Positions 38,748 to 48,644 of a DNA stretch of 64,000 bases are shown in pieces. The position numbers and the translations under genes are program-made. Position 1 is the stretch's first letter, and each line of letters begins with the position of its first letter. The notes below the pieces were generated by a model. The model saw only the letters and a list, made by a program, of their open reading frames with translations, had not been told where the DNA came from and searched no databases. Source of the DNA: Paenibacillus lautus NBRC 15380 (lineage in GTDB: Bacteria > Bacillota > Bacilli > Paenibacillales > Paenibacillaceae); the NCBI RefSeq assembly GCF_004000945.1, contig NZ_BIMF01000004.1:62001-126000 (forward strand), read 5' to 3'.

Positions 38748-39826
38748 GTACCCATCACCTCCAGCTTGTCGTCACTATTCGTAAGCGGAATGTTAAGCTG
38801 AATCGTCGTACCCTCACCGGGAGCGGAAAGCAAAATAAACTGACCACCGACAAGCTCTGCGCGTTCGCGCATCCCGTACAGTCCCAGTCCGGTTCCCTTA
38901 GCTTCATCAATGACCCTGTTAAACCCGACTCCACGGTCCCGGACGGTTAACTGAAGGTAGCCATTCACTTCACATAAGCGTACATGCACCTCATCCGTTC
39001 CTGAATATTTCATGGCATTCAGCACCGCTTCCTGGCATACCCGGTACACAACCGTTTCAATCTCGCTGCCGTAGCGTGCTGCCGCTAACTCCGCAGAAAA
39101 ATCAACAAGCACTCCGTAGTTCTTTCCAATCCATTTAAAATGGGAGCGGAAGGCAGCCTCAAGCCCCAAATCATCTAATGAAGCCGGCCTGAGTTCAACG
39201 GATAAATGCCGGATATCATCCAGAAGCCTGGTTAAAGACACCTCGGTCTGGTGCAGTTTCTTGAGCACATCCTCGCCCACGTTCATATATTTAACGACGC
39301 GCAGGTCGACCAGCGAGCTTAAGAGCTCTTGAGCCACGCTATCATGCAGTTCGCGGGATATCCGCTTGCGCTCGTCCTCCTGTGCCTTGATGACATATTT
39401 CAGCATATTCGTCCGCTGCAGCATTTCCTGTGTCTTCTGCTGCTTCGTCAGGTCGAGAAGCATCATCACCCGGATGCCGCGAGCTTCATCGATGATATGG
39501 TAACTGGCCGCATAGGGAACGATTCCTTCGCCCCGTGTCTTAAGATAGACTTGGAACGACGAAAACTCGCCATCCGGATAATCCAGATAGCATGTGGAGC
39601 AGGTTATGAGATCCTGTTCATCGGTGTACCCTTTGCAGGTTTGGCAGAAGGAACCATCCGCACCAGAATGCATCCTCTCGATCACTTCAATGTCAAGGAT
39701 GTTCTTTGCGGCCGGATTCATAGCCACCACGCTGCCCTTTTCGTCAATAAAAAAAATGGCCTCCATGCTATTATGATACATGTTTCTAAGCAATTCGCTT
39801 AAATGCTCATCCGTCATTTGAATCAA
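38744..39826 (-). CDS. nreB: oxygen-sensing histidine kinase NreB
   Basis: 360 residues, no membrane span. An N-terminal PAS domain carries four cysteines at 61, 64, 76 and 79 (C-x2-C-x11-C-x2-C), the spacing known from Staphylococcus NreB, where they hold an oxygen-labile iron-sulfur cluster. The HisKA_3 domain shows [15 protein letters not shown] with His161, and the ATPase domain shows RDRGVGF and [22 protein letters not shown] at 39826 follows AGGAGGT by nine bases and overlaps the nreA stop; the ATG at 39817 is too far from that site. Confidence 0.95.
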   Translation of the reverse strand: MIQMTDEHLSELLRNMYHNSMEAIFFIDEKGSVVAMNPAAKNILDIEVIERMHSGADGSFCQTCKGYTDEQDLITCSTCYLDYPDGEFSSFQVYLKTRGEGIVPYAASYHIIDEARGIRVMMLLDLTKQQKTQEMLQRTNMLKYVIKAQEDERKRISRELHDSVAQELLSSLVDLRVVKYMNVGEDVLKKLHQTEVSLTRLLDDIRHLSVELRPASLDDLGLEAAFRSHFKWIGKNYGVLVDFSAELAAARYGSEIETVVYRVCQEAVLNAMKYSGTDEVHVRLCEVNGYLQLTVRDRGVGFNRVIDEAKGTGLGLYGMRERAELVGGQFILLSAPGEGTTIQLNIPLTNSDDKLEVMGT

Positions 39827-40287
39827 GGCTGTGATACCTCCTTGGCATAAAAAGCACCAAATTCCGTTCCTATTCCTTCCTGAAACGTCTCAAAGGACAT
39901 TGGATCCAGCACGTTTTCCTTGCGATATCCCACAAGCAAAACACCCCTGACGCGAGAGCCTTCCCACAGCGGTACTGCACCAAGGCTTTTCAACTGCTCG
40001 GCAACGATAATCGGGTAATTATACAAGTCCCTTGATTCAATATCAGCATTCACGTTTTGAATCAGCATCGGTTTTCCGGTCTTAAACACCATGCCGGCGA
40101 TGCCTTTGCCGGAATGTAAAACGATGCGCTTATACCTCTCGTTTATATTTCCCGAGGCATACTGCCAGGTCAATACAAATCGGTCTTCAGCCGGCTGCAC
40201 CAATGCCATGGACACGAAATCGAATTGAAACCGGGCACGAAGCTTATCCATTTCACTTTGGTAGTTAAAGATCGGCTGATTCTTCAT
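39823..40287 (-). CDS. nreA: nitrate receptor NreA (GAF domain)
   Basis: About 154 residues forming one GAF domain, with VSMALVQPAEDRFVLTWQYASG, GKGIAGMVFKTGKPMLIQN and SLGAVPLWEGSRVRGVLLVGYR. In Staphylococcus NreA binds nitrate and restrains NreB. The ATG at 40287 is eight bases after AGGAG; the ATG at 40293 is too close. It follows narI by 51 bases, linking the regulators to the nitrate reductase transcript. Confidence 0.92.
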   Translation of the reverse strand: MKNQPIFNYQSEMDKLRARFQFDFVSMALVQPAEDRFVLTWQYASGNINERYKRIVLHSGKGIAGMVFKTGKPMLIQNVNADIESRDLYNYPIIVAEQLKSLGAVPLWEGSRVRGVLLVGYRKENVLDPMSFETFQEGIGTEFGAFYAKEVSQP

Positions 40288-40338
40288 TTCCATTACTCCT
40301 CTGACGTAGAAAAGAAGGCCAAAAAGCCTTCTTCCGCT

Positions 40339-41031
40339 CTACGATTCAAATTTACGGTGCTTTCTATACAGGATATATCTTCTACCCACATAATTCAACG
40401 GAACACTCCACACATGCACCAATCGGGTAAACGGCCATAAGCCGAAAATGCCAAATCCCGCCAGAATGTGAATTTTAAACGATAGCGGCACATTCACCAT
40501 CAATGAAGCATCCGGACGGAGCATAAACAACCCACGGAACCACACGGAGACCGTTTCCCGATAATTGAACTCCGGCTGCACCGCGTTCGTGACCAGCGTG
40601 CTGTACATCCCCATAAATACGATAAACAGCAGGAGGACATTAACCATCATATCGGATGCGGAGCTGAGTTTTCGGACATTTCGAATGGTGAACCGCCTGG
40701 CGGTTAACAATACCATGCCTGCCAGCGTTAGAAAGCCAAATGCGCTCCCGATATACACCGCCCCGATATGGTACATATGATCACTGACGCCCAGCGACTC
40801 CATCCAGGATTGAGGGATAGCTAGACCTGCGACGTGCCCCCCGATAACCGGAATGATGCCTAGATGAAACATGAGACTGCCCAGTTTGAGATGCTTCTTC
40901 TCGATAAATTCGCTGGATTTTGCCGTCCAGTTAAACTGGTCCGTACGGTATCGGTAGATATGACCGACAATAAACACGGCAAGGCAGATGTAGGGAAAAA
41001 TGACCCACAGAAACTGATTAATCATGCTCAT
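40339..41031 (-). CDS. narI: respiratory nitrate reductase gamma subunit (cytochrome b)
   Basis: 230 residues with five spans and histidines for two b-type hemes (GHIYRYR, LMFHLGIIPVIGGHVAGL, and SFKIHILAGFGIFGLWPFTRLVH near the C-terminus). It takes electrons from menaquinol and passes them to NarH. The ATG at 41031 follows GGGAGG by nine bases and overlaps narJ by 14 bases. Confidence 0.95.
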   Translation of the reverse strand: MSMINQFLWVIFPYICLAVFIVGHIYRYRTDQFNWTAKSSEFIEKKHLKLGSLMFHLGIIPVIGGHVAGLAIPQSWMESLGVSDHMYHIGAVYIGSAFGFLTLAGMVLLTARRFTIRNVRKLSSASDMMVNVLLLFIVFMGMYSTLVTNAVQPEFNYRETVSVWFRGLFMLRPDASLMVNVPLSFKIHILAGFGIFGLWPFTRLVHVWSVPLNYVGRRYILYRKHRKFES

Positions 41032-41596
41032 GAGCTGCCGCCTCCCGATGGACACACGCTTTGAACGTCTCTCGCAGACCTTGAATGAGATAACGATACG
41101 GACTCTTATACTTCTCCAAAGCTTTCAGCAGATGATAGGTGCCGTCTTCCATTACAGCCATCATCAAACCCAGGCTCTCCGCCGCTTCCTTTTCACGCCC
41201 CTGCCAATTCGCTGCATACAAAAATTCACACATCAGGGGAAGATAATCCGATAATTCCGAGCCCTCGATGCCGAGGCCAAACATCTCATACGTCTCTTTA
41301 AGTCTGGCGAGCATCTGGCCACGTTCCCTGCCATCCTCAAATTTATAATAGGTCATATACAACGTAGATTTTGCCTGAAAGTCGAAGGTCTGGACGTAGA
41401 GCTCTTCAATCTGTTCCATGCTGTATTCATGCATGGTCGTCCAGTACGTTCTGATGGATTCATAGGCCGGGTCTGCGGAGCCAAGCGACTCCTCCATGAC
41501 CGACGGATGGAAGTCCAGCTTTTCCGGATACGTGAGCTGCTGAGCGAAAAAGCCGAAAACATGTTTATAATCATGCAGCTTTCCGAGATTAATCAC
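41018..41596 (-). CDS. narJ: nitrate reductase assembly chaperone
   Basis: 192 residues of the NarJ/TorD-type fold, with FGFFAQQLTYPEK, the YVQTFDFQAKSTLYMTYYKFEDGRERG region and DYLPLMCEFLYAA, all typical of NarJ. It holds apo-NarG for cofactor insertion. The start is GTG at 41596, seven bases after GGAGGG, overlapping the end of narH by eight bases. The frame remains open further upstream inside narH but without NarJ similarity. Confidence 0.93.
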   Translation of the reverse strand: MINLGKLHDYKHVFGFFAQQLTYPEKLDFHPSVMEESLGSADPAYESIRTYWTTMHEYSMEQIEELYVQTFDFQAKSTLYMTYYKFEDGRERGQMLARLKETYEMFGLGIEGSELSDYLPLMCEFLYAANWQGREKEAAESLGLMMAVMEDGTYHLLKALEKYKSPYRYLIQGLRETFKACVHREAAAHEHD

Positions 41597-43124
41597 GCCA
41601 GATCCCTCCGTAGAAGTTTTCTTCGTACAGCTCTTTGCCCGTTTTGCCCTGCAAACCTTCCGGTCCGCAGCCGCCGCAGCTTGCGCTAAAGCCTTCGGAA
41701 CCCTGTGAACGGTAAACATCCATATGGCTTTCTTTATGCGAAGTCGGAACAACAAATCGGTCATCGTATTTAGCGATGGCAAGCAGCCGGTACATCTGAT
41801 TCATTTGATAGGCGGTCAAGCCAACCCGTGCTAGCCGTGTCTCATCAAACGCAGTCTCCGACGATTGCGCACGCATGTAAGAACGCATCATGGCCATTTT
41901 TTGCAGAGCTTCCTTCACCGTCACCGTATCCCCTGCCGTGAGCAGATTCGCGAGATACTGGATCGGTGTACGCATCTCCTCGATTGCCGGGAAAATCATG
42001 TCCGGGTTCTCAATCGAATCCCTGCCTTCAAAATAGTTCATGATCGGACTGAGCGGCGGCACGTACCAAACCATCGGCAGCGTCCGGTACTCCGGATGGA
42101 GCGGAAAGGCCAGCTTGTATTCAATGGCCAGTTTATATACGGGCGAGTTTTGGGCAGCTTCGATCCATTCTTCGGTTAATCCGTCCTTGCGCGCCTGCTC
42201 GATCACAGCCGGATCATGCGGATCCAGGAACAGATCGCACTGAGCTTGATAGAGATCCTTCTCATCCGGCGTGGAGGCTGCCTCCTGTACCTTGTCGGCA
42301 TCGTACAGCAGCACGCCCAAGTACCGGATACGTCCTGTACAGGTTTCGGAGCATACCGTAGGCAGCCCGGCTTCAATTCTCGGAAAACAGAAGGTGCATT
42401 TCTCTGCCTTGTTCGTTTTCCAGTTAAAATACACCTTTTTGTACGGGCAGCCCGTCATGCAGTACCGCCAGCCGCGGCAGGCTTCCTGGTCCACCAATAC
42501 GATGCCGTCTTCATCCCGCTTGTACATGGCTCCGGAAGGACAGGACGCTACGCAGCTCGGGTTCAGGCAGTGCTCGCACAGGCGGGGCAAATACATCATG
42601 AACGCCTGCTCAAAGTTGAACTTGATTTCTTCCTCGATCTTTTCGATATTCGGATCTTTTGGGCCGGTCACATGGGCTCCCGCCAGATCGTCTTCCCAGT
42701 TCGGACCCCATTCCAGATTCATCGTCTCGCCGGTTACAGCCGATTTCGGACGGGCCACCGGCTGATGCTTCTTCTCCCCGGCATTGGTTAGATGCTCATA
42801 GTTATAGGTCCACGGCTCATAGTAATCTTTCATTTCCGGCATATCCGGATTGTAAAAGATTTTGCCGAGCGCGATTTTGGACAGCTTACTGCCGGATTTC
42901 AGCTGCAGCTTGCCCTTTTTCAGCGTCCAGCCTCCCTTGTACTTCTCCTGGTCTTCCCAGCGGATCGGATAGCCTACGCCCGGCTTCGTTTCCACGTTGT
43001 TAAACCACATGTATTCCGCACCCGGACGGTTCGTCCAGGTGCTCTTGCAGGTGACACTGCACGTATGGCAGCCGATGCATTTATCCAGATTCATGACCAT
43101 GGCGACTTGTGCCTTAATCTTCAA
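41589..43124 (-). CDS. narH: respiratory nitrate reductase beta subunit (iron-sulfur)
   Basis: 511 residues. Cysteine clusters CIGCHTCSVTC, CEHCLNPSCVASCPSG, CRGWRYCMTGCPY and CTFCFPRIEAGLPTVCSETC supply one [3Fe-4S] (a tryptophan replaces a cysteine in CRGWRYC, as normal for NarH) and three [4Fe-4S] clusters. It relays electrons from NarI to NarG. The start is TTG, six bases after GAGGTGG, inside the last 11 bases of narG. Length matches the family. Confidence 0.97.
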   Translation of the reverse strand: MKIKAQVAMVMNLDKCIGCHTCSVTCKSTWTNRPGAEYMWFNNVETKPGVGYPIRWEDQEKYKGGWTLKKGKLQLKSGSKLSKIALGKIFYNPDMPEMKDYYEPWTYNYEHLTNAGEKKHQPVARPKSAVTGETMNLEWGPNWEDDLAGAHVTGPKDPNIEKIEEEIKFNFEQAFMMYLPRLCEHCLNPSCVASCPSGAMYKRDEDGIVLVDQEACRGWRYCMTGCPYKKVYFNWKTNKAEKCTFCFPRIEAGLPTVCSETCTGRIRYLGVLLYDADKVQEAASTPDEKDLYQAQCDLFLDPHDPAVIEQARKDGLTEEWIEAAQNSPVYKLAIEYKLAFPLHPEYRTLPMVWYVPPLSPIMNYFEGRDSIENPDMIFPAIEEMRTPIQYLANLLTAGDTVTVKEALQKMAMMRSYMRAQSSETAFDETRLARVGLTAYQMNQMYRLLAIAKYDDRFVVPTSHKESHMDVYRSQGSEGFSASCGGCGPEGLQGKTGKELYEENFYGGIWRD

Positions 43125-46100
43125 GCCAATCCACCTCTTTCATTTTGCGGACAGCCACGTACACATCCCGCTGGTTGCCGATCGGTCCGTAGTAGTTAAA
43201 TCCATAGCTGAGCTGTGCATAGCCCCCGACCATCTGGGTCGGCTTCACATGTATTCTCGTCGGCGCGTTGTGGCTGCCTCCGCGGTCCTTCGTAATTTCC
43301 GAGCCCGGCACGTTGATGTGTTTATCCTGCGCGTGATACATGTACATCGTGCCTTTCGGCATCCGGTGGCTGACGACGGCGCGGGCGGTGACAACGCCGT
43401 TGCGGTTGTAGACTTCCAGCCAATCGTTGTCCTGAATGTCATGAGCCGCTGCGTCATCGTTGTTAATCCATACCGTCGGGCCACCGCGGAACAGCGTCAG
43501 CATGTGCAGATTATCCTGATAGGTGCTGTGAATGTTCCATTTGCCATGCGGCGTCAGATATCGGAGCACGAGTGTATCCTTCCCCCCGGTAATCTGCTTG
43601 TCGCGCGGTCCGAATACCATGGGCGGAAGCGTCGGTTTATACACCGGCAGCGCCTCTCCGAACTGCAGGAAAATTTCGTGATCGATATAAAAATGCTGTC
43701 TGCCGGTCAGCGTGCGGAAAGGTACGAGCCGTTCAATATTCGTTGTGAACGGGGAGTATCTTCTTCCCATTTTGTTCGATCCGCTGAATACCGGCGTCGG
43801 AATAACTTCCCGCGGCTGGGCCGTGATGCTCTGGAACGTGATGCGCTCTGCGGCGCGGTCCGCGGAAATGTCTTTCAGCTGCACGCCGGTGTCCTGCTCC
43901 GCCGATTCCCAGGCTCGCTGCGATACTTTGCCATTCGTGGCCGAAGACAGATTCAAAATGGCGTCCGCCGCATTTCTTGCCGTATGGAGTTTGGGCAGGC
44001 CATTCTTGATGGTGTCATCGTAATAAGTTCCGTTCAAACGCTTCAGCTCTTCATACTCTTCGGCGACCGAGAAGCTGACGCCGTGCGCTCCGACTTTGCC
44101 TGTAGCCAGGTTCGGACCGAGCGTAATATATTTGTCGTGAATTTTCGTATAGTCCCGCTCAACCACCGTCAGATTAAGCATCGTTTTGCCCGGAATCGCT
44201 TCGATCTCGCCCTTGCGCCAATCCTTCACTTCACCGTATGGCTGGGCAATCTCGCTAATGGAGTCATGAGAGAGCGGTGTGGTGACCAGATCCTTATATA
44301 TTCCCGGCAGATGAGTCTTCGCCATGTCGGAGAAGACTTCGGCAATCGTTCTGTATATATCCCAGTCCGACCGTGATTCCCAGAGAGGATCGACTGCCGG
44401 GTTAAACGGATGCACAAAAGGATGCATATCGGTTGAAGACAAGTCCGTTTTCTCATACCAGGTTGCTGCAGGAAGGACGACATCTGCGTACATCGGAGTT
44501 GATGTCATCCGGAAGTCCAAGGCAACAAGCAGATCCAGCTTGCCTTCCACGTTATCGCGCCAGACCATTTCCTCCGGCTTATCCTCTTCATTCGGCGTCG
44601 AGAGCAGGCTGTCCGAAGCGCCCAATAAATGCTTCATGAAATATTCCTGACCCTTGGCAGAGCTCGAGATCAGGTTCGAGCGCCAAACGAACAACGAACG
44701 CGGATAGTTTTCCGGCGCATCCGGATCCTCTGCCGCAAACCGGGTCTCTCCAGAGATCATTTGCGCAAGCGTATGCTTCACAATTTCCTCATGGGTGGTT
44801 TTCCCCTGCTGCGCTGCTTCCTCCGCAAACTTCAGGCTGTTTTTGTTGAACTGCGGGTAAGATGGAAGCCATCCAAGTCTCGCGGCAAGCACATTGTAAT
44901 CCGCCGGATGCTGGTAACGGATCTCCCCGCCCGTTGGCGATTTCAGAGAATCGGCTCCCATTTCTTCGTACTTCCATTGGTCAGTCGCAAAATAAAAGAA
45001 CGATGTCGCGTTTTGCTGACGCGGCGGTCCCTGCCAGTCTTTGGCGAAGGCGACCGTGGACCAGCCCTCGATCGGTCGGCATTTCTCCTGGCCGACGTAA
45101 TGCGCCCAGCCACCGCCGTTTACGCCTTGGGACGCCGTTAGAATGACCAGATTCAAAATGGAACGGTAGATCGTGTCACTGTTAAACCAGTGGTTAATCC
45201 CGGCGCCCATGATGATCATCGAGCGACCGCCGGTTTCCAGCGAATTCTGCGCAAACTCCCGGGCAATCTGAACCACGATGGATGGCTTCACACCGGTGAT
45301 TTTCTCCTGCCAGGCCGGGGTATAGAAGGAGTCCGCATCCTTGTACCCGTCTGCATCCAGCCCGCTGTCTGCCTGTCCAATGCCATACTGGCTCAGCATC
45401 AGATCGTATACCGTTACCACCAGACGCTGCGTCCCGTCCGCCAGCTGAATGGTCTTCGCCGGAATATGGCGTTCGAAAGTGCCGTTGGCGTTGTTATCGA
45501 AGAACGGGAAGGAAATCGTCTGTCGCTCTCCACCCTGAGGCTCCACGGATAGCGCCGGCGCAATGACCGAGCCGTCCTCGCGCTCCAGGATCAGGTTCCA
45601 TTTCTTGTCCTGCTCCCAGCGCTGCCCCATCGTGCCGTTCGGAACCGTGATTTCATTGGTATTCTCGTCGATAATCACCGGCTTCCACTCGGCATGCTGC
45701 GTGGTATCTCCCAGATCGCTTGCCCGGAGGAAGCGTCCTGCCTTGTATCCCCCCTCAAACTCATCCAATAGAATCAGGAAAGGCATATCCGTATATTGTT
45801 TCGCATAATTCAGGAACATCGGTTCCTGACGGTCATGATAGAATTCTTTCAAGATGACATGCGTCATGGCCTGTGCAATGGCCGCATCGGTTCCGGGATT
45901 CGGAGCCAGCCAGTTGTCGGCGAACTTAACGTTCTCGGCATAGTCCGGCGCGACCGACACGACCTTCGTGCCTTTGTACCGCACCTCTGTCATGAAGTGG
46001 GCGTCCGGCGTCCGCGTTAACGGCACGTTCGAGCCCCACATGATAAGGTAACCGGCATTGTACCAATCGCTGGACTCCGGCACGTCGGTCTGCTCTCCCC

Positions 46101-46788
46101 AGATTTGTGGAGATGCCGGCGGCAAGTCCGCATACCAGTCATAGAAGCTGAGCATTTCTCCCCCAAGCAGGGAAATAAATCTGGCCCCTGAAGCATAACT
46201 GATCATCGACATGGCCGGAATGGGCGTAAACCCGGCAATGCGGTCCGGGCCGTATTTACGGATCGTATAGATTAACTGGGCGGCGATCAGCTTCGTGGCC
46301 TCCTGCCAGGACACACGGACATGACCGCCTTTCCCCCGTGCTTGTTTATAGGACTTGGATTTCTCCGGATCTTCGACGATGCTGGCCCAAGCGGCGATCG
46401 GATCGCTGTGTTGGCTTAAGGCCTCTTGCCACATATGCCATAGCCGGCCGCGCATATAAGGGTATTTCACCCGCAGCGGACTGTATTCATACCAGGAAAA
46501 TGAAGCTCCGCGCGGGCAGCCGCGCGGTTCGAATTCCGGCATATCCGGCCCGCAGGAGGGATAATCAATCTGCTGGTTTTCCCAAGTGATGATCCCGTTC
46601 TTCACAAAAACCTTCCAGCTGCAGGAGCCTGTGCAGTTCACGCCATGCGTCGTCCGTACCACTTTGTCATGCGACCAGCGCTTGCGGTACATATCTTCCC
46701 ATTCCCTGCTTTTCTCCTCCAGAACGGACCAATTGTCAGAATAGCTTTCCATCCTCTTGAAGAACTTCAGCCCCGACTTTCGTTTCAT
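43114..46788 (-). CDS. narG: respiratory nitrate reductase alpha subunit (molybdenum catalytic subunit)
   Basis: 1224 residues, the normal NarG length. HGVNCTGSCSWKVFVKNG provides the His/Cys ligands of the FS0 cluster, and RGCPRGASFSWYEYSPLRVKYPYMRG, the molybdopterin-guanine dinucleotide contacts (MWGSNVPLTRTPDAHFMTEVRYKG, GQEKCRPIEGWS) and DNLHMLTLFRGGPTVWINNDDA follow. It reduces nitrate to nitrite in the cytoplasm. The ATG at 46788 is 12 bases after AAGGAG. First gene of the nar/nre block; regulated by the box upstream. Confidence 0.97.
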   Translation of the reverse strand: MKRKSGLKFFKRMESYSDNWSVLEEKSREWEDMYRKRWSHDKVVRTTHGVNCTGSCSWKVFVKNGIITWENQQIDYPSCGPDMPEFEPRGCPRGASFSWYEYSPLRVKYPYMRGRLWHMWQEALSQHSDPIAAWASIVEDPEKSKSYKQARGKGGHVRVSWQEATKLIAAQLIYTIRKYGPDRIAGFTPIPAMSMISYASGARFISLLGGEMLSFYDWYADLPPASPQIWGEQTDVPESSDWYNAGYLIMWGSNVPLTRTPDAHFMTEVRYKGTKVVSVAPDYAENVKFADNWLAPNPGTDAAIAQAMTHVILKEFYHDRQEPMFLNYAKQYTDMPFLILLDEFEGGYKAGRFLRASDLGDTTQHAEWKPVIIDENTNEITVPNGTMGQRWEQDKKWNLILEREDGSVIAPALSVEPQGGERQTISFPFFDNNANGTFERHIPAKTIQLADGTQRLVVTVYDLMLSQYGIGQADSGLDADGYKDADSFYTPAWQEKITGVKPSIVVQIAREFAQNSLETGGRSMIIMGAGINHWFNSDTIYRSILNLVILTASQGVNGGGWAHYVGQEKCRPIEGWSTVAFAKDWQGPPRQQNATSFFYFATDQWKYEEMGADSLKSPTGGEIRYQHPADYNVLAARLGWLPSYPQFNKNSLKFAEEAAQQGKTTHEEIVKHTLAQMISGETRFAAEDPDAPENYPRSLFVWRSNLISSSAKGQEYFMKHLLGASDSLLSTPNEEDKPEEMVWRDNVEGKLDLLVALDFRMTSTPMYADVVLPAATWYEKTDLSSTDMHPFVHPFNPAVDPLWESRSDWDIYRTIAEVFSDMAKTHLPGIYKDLVTTPLSHDSISEIAQPYGEVKDWRKGEIEAIPGKTMLNLTVVERDYTKIHDKYITLGPNLATGKVGAHGVSFSVAEEYEELKRLNGTYYDDTIKNGLPKLHTARNAADAILNLSSATNGKVSQRAWESAEQDTGVQLKDISADRAAERITFQSITAQPREVIPTPVFSGSNKMGRRYSPFTTNIERLVPFRTLTGRQHFYIDHEIFLQFGEALPVYKPTLPPMVFGPRDKQITGGKDTLVLRYLTPHGKWNIHSTYQDNLHMLTLFRGGPTVWINNDDAAAHDIQDNDWLEVYNRNGVVTARAVVSHRMPKGTMYMYHAQDKHINVPGSEITKDRGGSHNAPTRIHVKPTQMVGGYAQLSYGFNYYGPIGNQRDVYVAVRKMKEVDWLED

Positions 46789-46859
46789 AGGACAGTTCAA
46801 CTCCTTCTGCTTGAATGACAATGATTGGGGAATCAATGTGCCGTCCTTCGTATAGCTTT

Positions 46860-46903
46860 ATTATGGGTGCCTTCTTGATCGGTTCCTATTAGGGAAACAC
46901 CTA
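46860..46903 (-). promoter_or_regulatory. narG promoter with NreC-box-like palindrome
   Basis: On the minus strand TAGGTGTTTCCCTA (46903-46890) differs by one base from the staphylococcal NreC box TAGGG-N4-CCCTA. CATAAT at 46865-46860 is a plausible -10, putting the box centre about 43 bases before the start of transcription, right for an activator. A second palindrome TGATTGGGGAATCA (46822-46835) lies in the leader. Confidence 0.65.
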
Positions 46904-46970
46904 TATTCCTGCGAGAATTCCCTTGGTTAAGGCAGGCGCGATTCATGCACGGTTCTCTTTGAAACGAAAA

Positions 46971-47012
46971 AAAGATGCCCCCGGAAGACCTGATGGTCTT
47001 CTGGGACATCTT
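46971..47012 (-). terminator. terminator after oxidoreductase gene
   Basis: On the minus strand AAGATGTCCCAGAAGACC and GGTCTTCCGGGGGCATCTT pair around a four-base loop and end in a run of seven T residues. Confidence 0.88.
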
Positions 47013-47032
47013 GGGGTTCTAACGGGATATGA

Positions 47033-48007
47033 TCATTCCCCGATCTTCACTGGGACCCCCGTTTCGGCCGACTGCAAAGCAGCAAAGGTAATTTTCATGG
47101 TTTTAAACGCATCCTCGTATGAGGATAAGATTCCGGAGGCATCCCCGGTGCGAACCGCGTGGATGAACACTTCGTTCTCCCGAAGATACGGGTTAGCCGC
47201 ATTGCGGTATTCCGTCATTCTTCCTTTTTCCTTAACGATGAGTTTATCAGATTGAATGCCGATGACCCCCTGCTCCGTATAAATATCCAAGCCGGCCCGA
47301 TCCGACTCCGGCAGCATGCAGGTATTGGAGATCGTTGCCACGGCGCCGGATTTTAATTTCAGCGTCGCGGTACCTACGTCGTGCACCGTCACCCCCTCAT
47401 GAATATCCTTCATCGCTCGATGGGCAAAAGCCGCATACACTTCATCCGCTTCACCCAGCAGGCAGCGAAGCAGGTCAACTATATGGGTGGTTTGCTCGAT
47501 GAATTGCCCTCCCGAGCCTTCCTGCTGTCTCCACCAGTACACCTGCGGCATGTCTCCCATCCAGTAGCCAAGCGCCATCCCGATCTCCCGGCCTTCCAGC
47601 AGCTCGGCAGCCTTGATGGCTGCATCCGTATAGCGGAAATGGTACCCTGCAGACGTAATCAAACCGGCCTTCTTCACCTCATGCAGAATTTGCCTTGGCG
47701 TATCCAGGTTCGTGCCCAGCGGCTTCTCGACCAAAAAAGGAATGCCCCGCTCCACTACCTGGGCTTCGATCTCTCCGTGCGCAAACGGCGGGACGCAGAT
47801 ATAAACCGCATCCGGCTTAGTTGCATCCAGCATCTGTTCAACGTTGCTGTACGCCTTGGCCCCGGCATAGCCCCGCACCGCTTGTTCCGCTTTCTCCTGA
47901 CTCGTCCCAACAAAGGCGGCAACGTTAACTCCGTCCATGTTGGACAAAATATCTGCATGTACTTTGCTAAACCAGCCTGTGCCTATGATTCCAATTCGCA
48001 ATGCCAT
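47033..48007 (-). CDS. Gfo/Idh/MocA family NAD(P)-dependent oxidoreductase
   Basis: 324 residues. Rossmann motif IGIIGTGWFSKVHADIL, lysine signature VEKPLGTN and GGQFIEQTTHIVDLLRC. Third member of this family in the window, with no shared neighbours. Substrate unknown. RBS GGGGAGGTCTTAGGATTAC. Monocistronic by the terminator that follows. Confidence 0.88.
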   Translation of the reverse strand: MALRIGIIGTGWFSKVHADILSNMDGVNVAAFVGTSQEKAEQAVRGYAGAKAYSNVEQMLDATKPDAVYICVPPFAHGEIEAQVVERGIPFLVEKPLGTNLDTPRQILHEVKKAGLITSAGYHFRYTDAAIKAAELLEGREIGMALGYWMGDMPQVYWWRQQEGSGGQFIEQTTHIVDLLRCLLGEADEVYAAFAHRAMKDIHEGVTVHDVGTATLKLKSGAVATISNTCMLPESDRAGLDIYTEQGVIGIQSDKLIVKEKGRMTEYRNAANPYLRENEVFIHAVRTGDASGILSSYEDAFKTMKITFAALQSAETGVPVKIGE

Positions 48008-48040
48008 GTAATCCTAAGACCTCCCCTTTGATTAGAGATA

Positions 48041-48502
48041 CTATGGTTTTCTTCTCAGCCATTGATATACAAATCCTGCAGCGAACACAACCAGCATCAG
48101 GACATAAGCGATGATGACGATCTCCGTGGAGCTGATGTCTCCAGAATACATCAAATGAACCTGGGTTCCAATGATAATCATGAATAACACATAATATTGG
48201 GACAGACCGGCGAGCATCATGTTCCTGGAGGCCTCGTCCACAAGTACGAACTGCCAAATGTAGAGCAGGAAGGCTGGCAGCCAGACCAGGTTACCCAGTA
48301 GGAAGCTGTATATCTTACTCCTCGGAAGCAGAGCGAACTGCCGCCCGGCCCAGAACAAGAACAGCATGAATCCTATATTGACCGTCCAGAGCAAAAAACC
48401 GTAAAAGGGCAGCATAACCATTAATGAATTAAACAACCAGCCTCCGATTAATGGCGCCAGCACAATCAAGCCGTATTTGTTTTTTCTCAAAAAAAGCTCC
48501 AA
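48041..48502 (-). CDS. small polytopic membrane protein, unknown
   Basis: 153 residues with four to five hydrophobic segments (IVLAPLIGGWLFNSLMVML, LLWTVNIGFMLFLFWAG, LVWLPAFLLYIWQFVL, IVIIAYVLMLVVFAAGFVYQWL). No family recognised. The start is TTG at 48502, seven bases after AAGGAG, so the gene is probably real. It ends 33 bases before the oxidoreductase start and may share its transcript. Confidence 0.7.
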   Translation of the reverse strand: MELFLRKNKYGLIVLAPLIGGWLFNSLMVMLPFYGFLLWTVNIGFMLFLFWAGRQFALLPRSKIYSFLLGNLVWLPAFLLYIWQFVLVDEASRNMMLAGLSQYYVLFMIIIGTQVHLMYSGDISSTEIVIIAYVLMLVVFAAGFVYQWLRRKP

Positions 48503-48586
48503 AACCTCACTCCTTACTGAATGATTCTTTTCCTATTATAAAAGATGTCAGCGGGTGATGCTGAAAATCGTGCCTTTCAGCGATTG

Positions 48587-48618
48587 AAAAAACGAAGAGG
48601 CGGCCGCATCCGGCCGCC
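48587..48618 (-). terminator. terminator after lipoprotein gene
   Basis: GGCGGCCG and CGGCCGCC form an eight-base GC stem; on the minus strand it is followed by CTCTTCGTTTTTT, 27 bases after the lipoprotein stop. Confidence 0.8.
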
Positions 48619-48644
48619 CTTCTGTCTGTATTACTTGTTCCACG

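Noticed and set aside
42997..44376. Long plus-strand open frame opposite narG and narH (459 codons)
   Set aside because: The minus strand encodes the unmistakable NarG and NarH; the opposite frame is rich in Arg/His/Val of shadow type and lacks a ribosome site.
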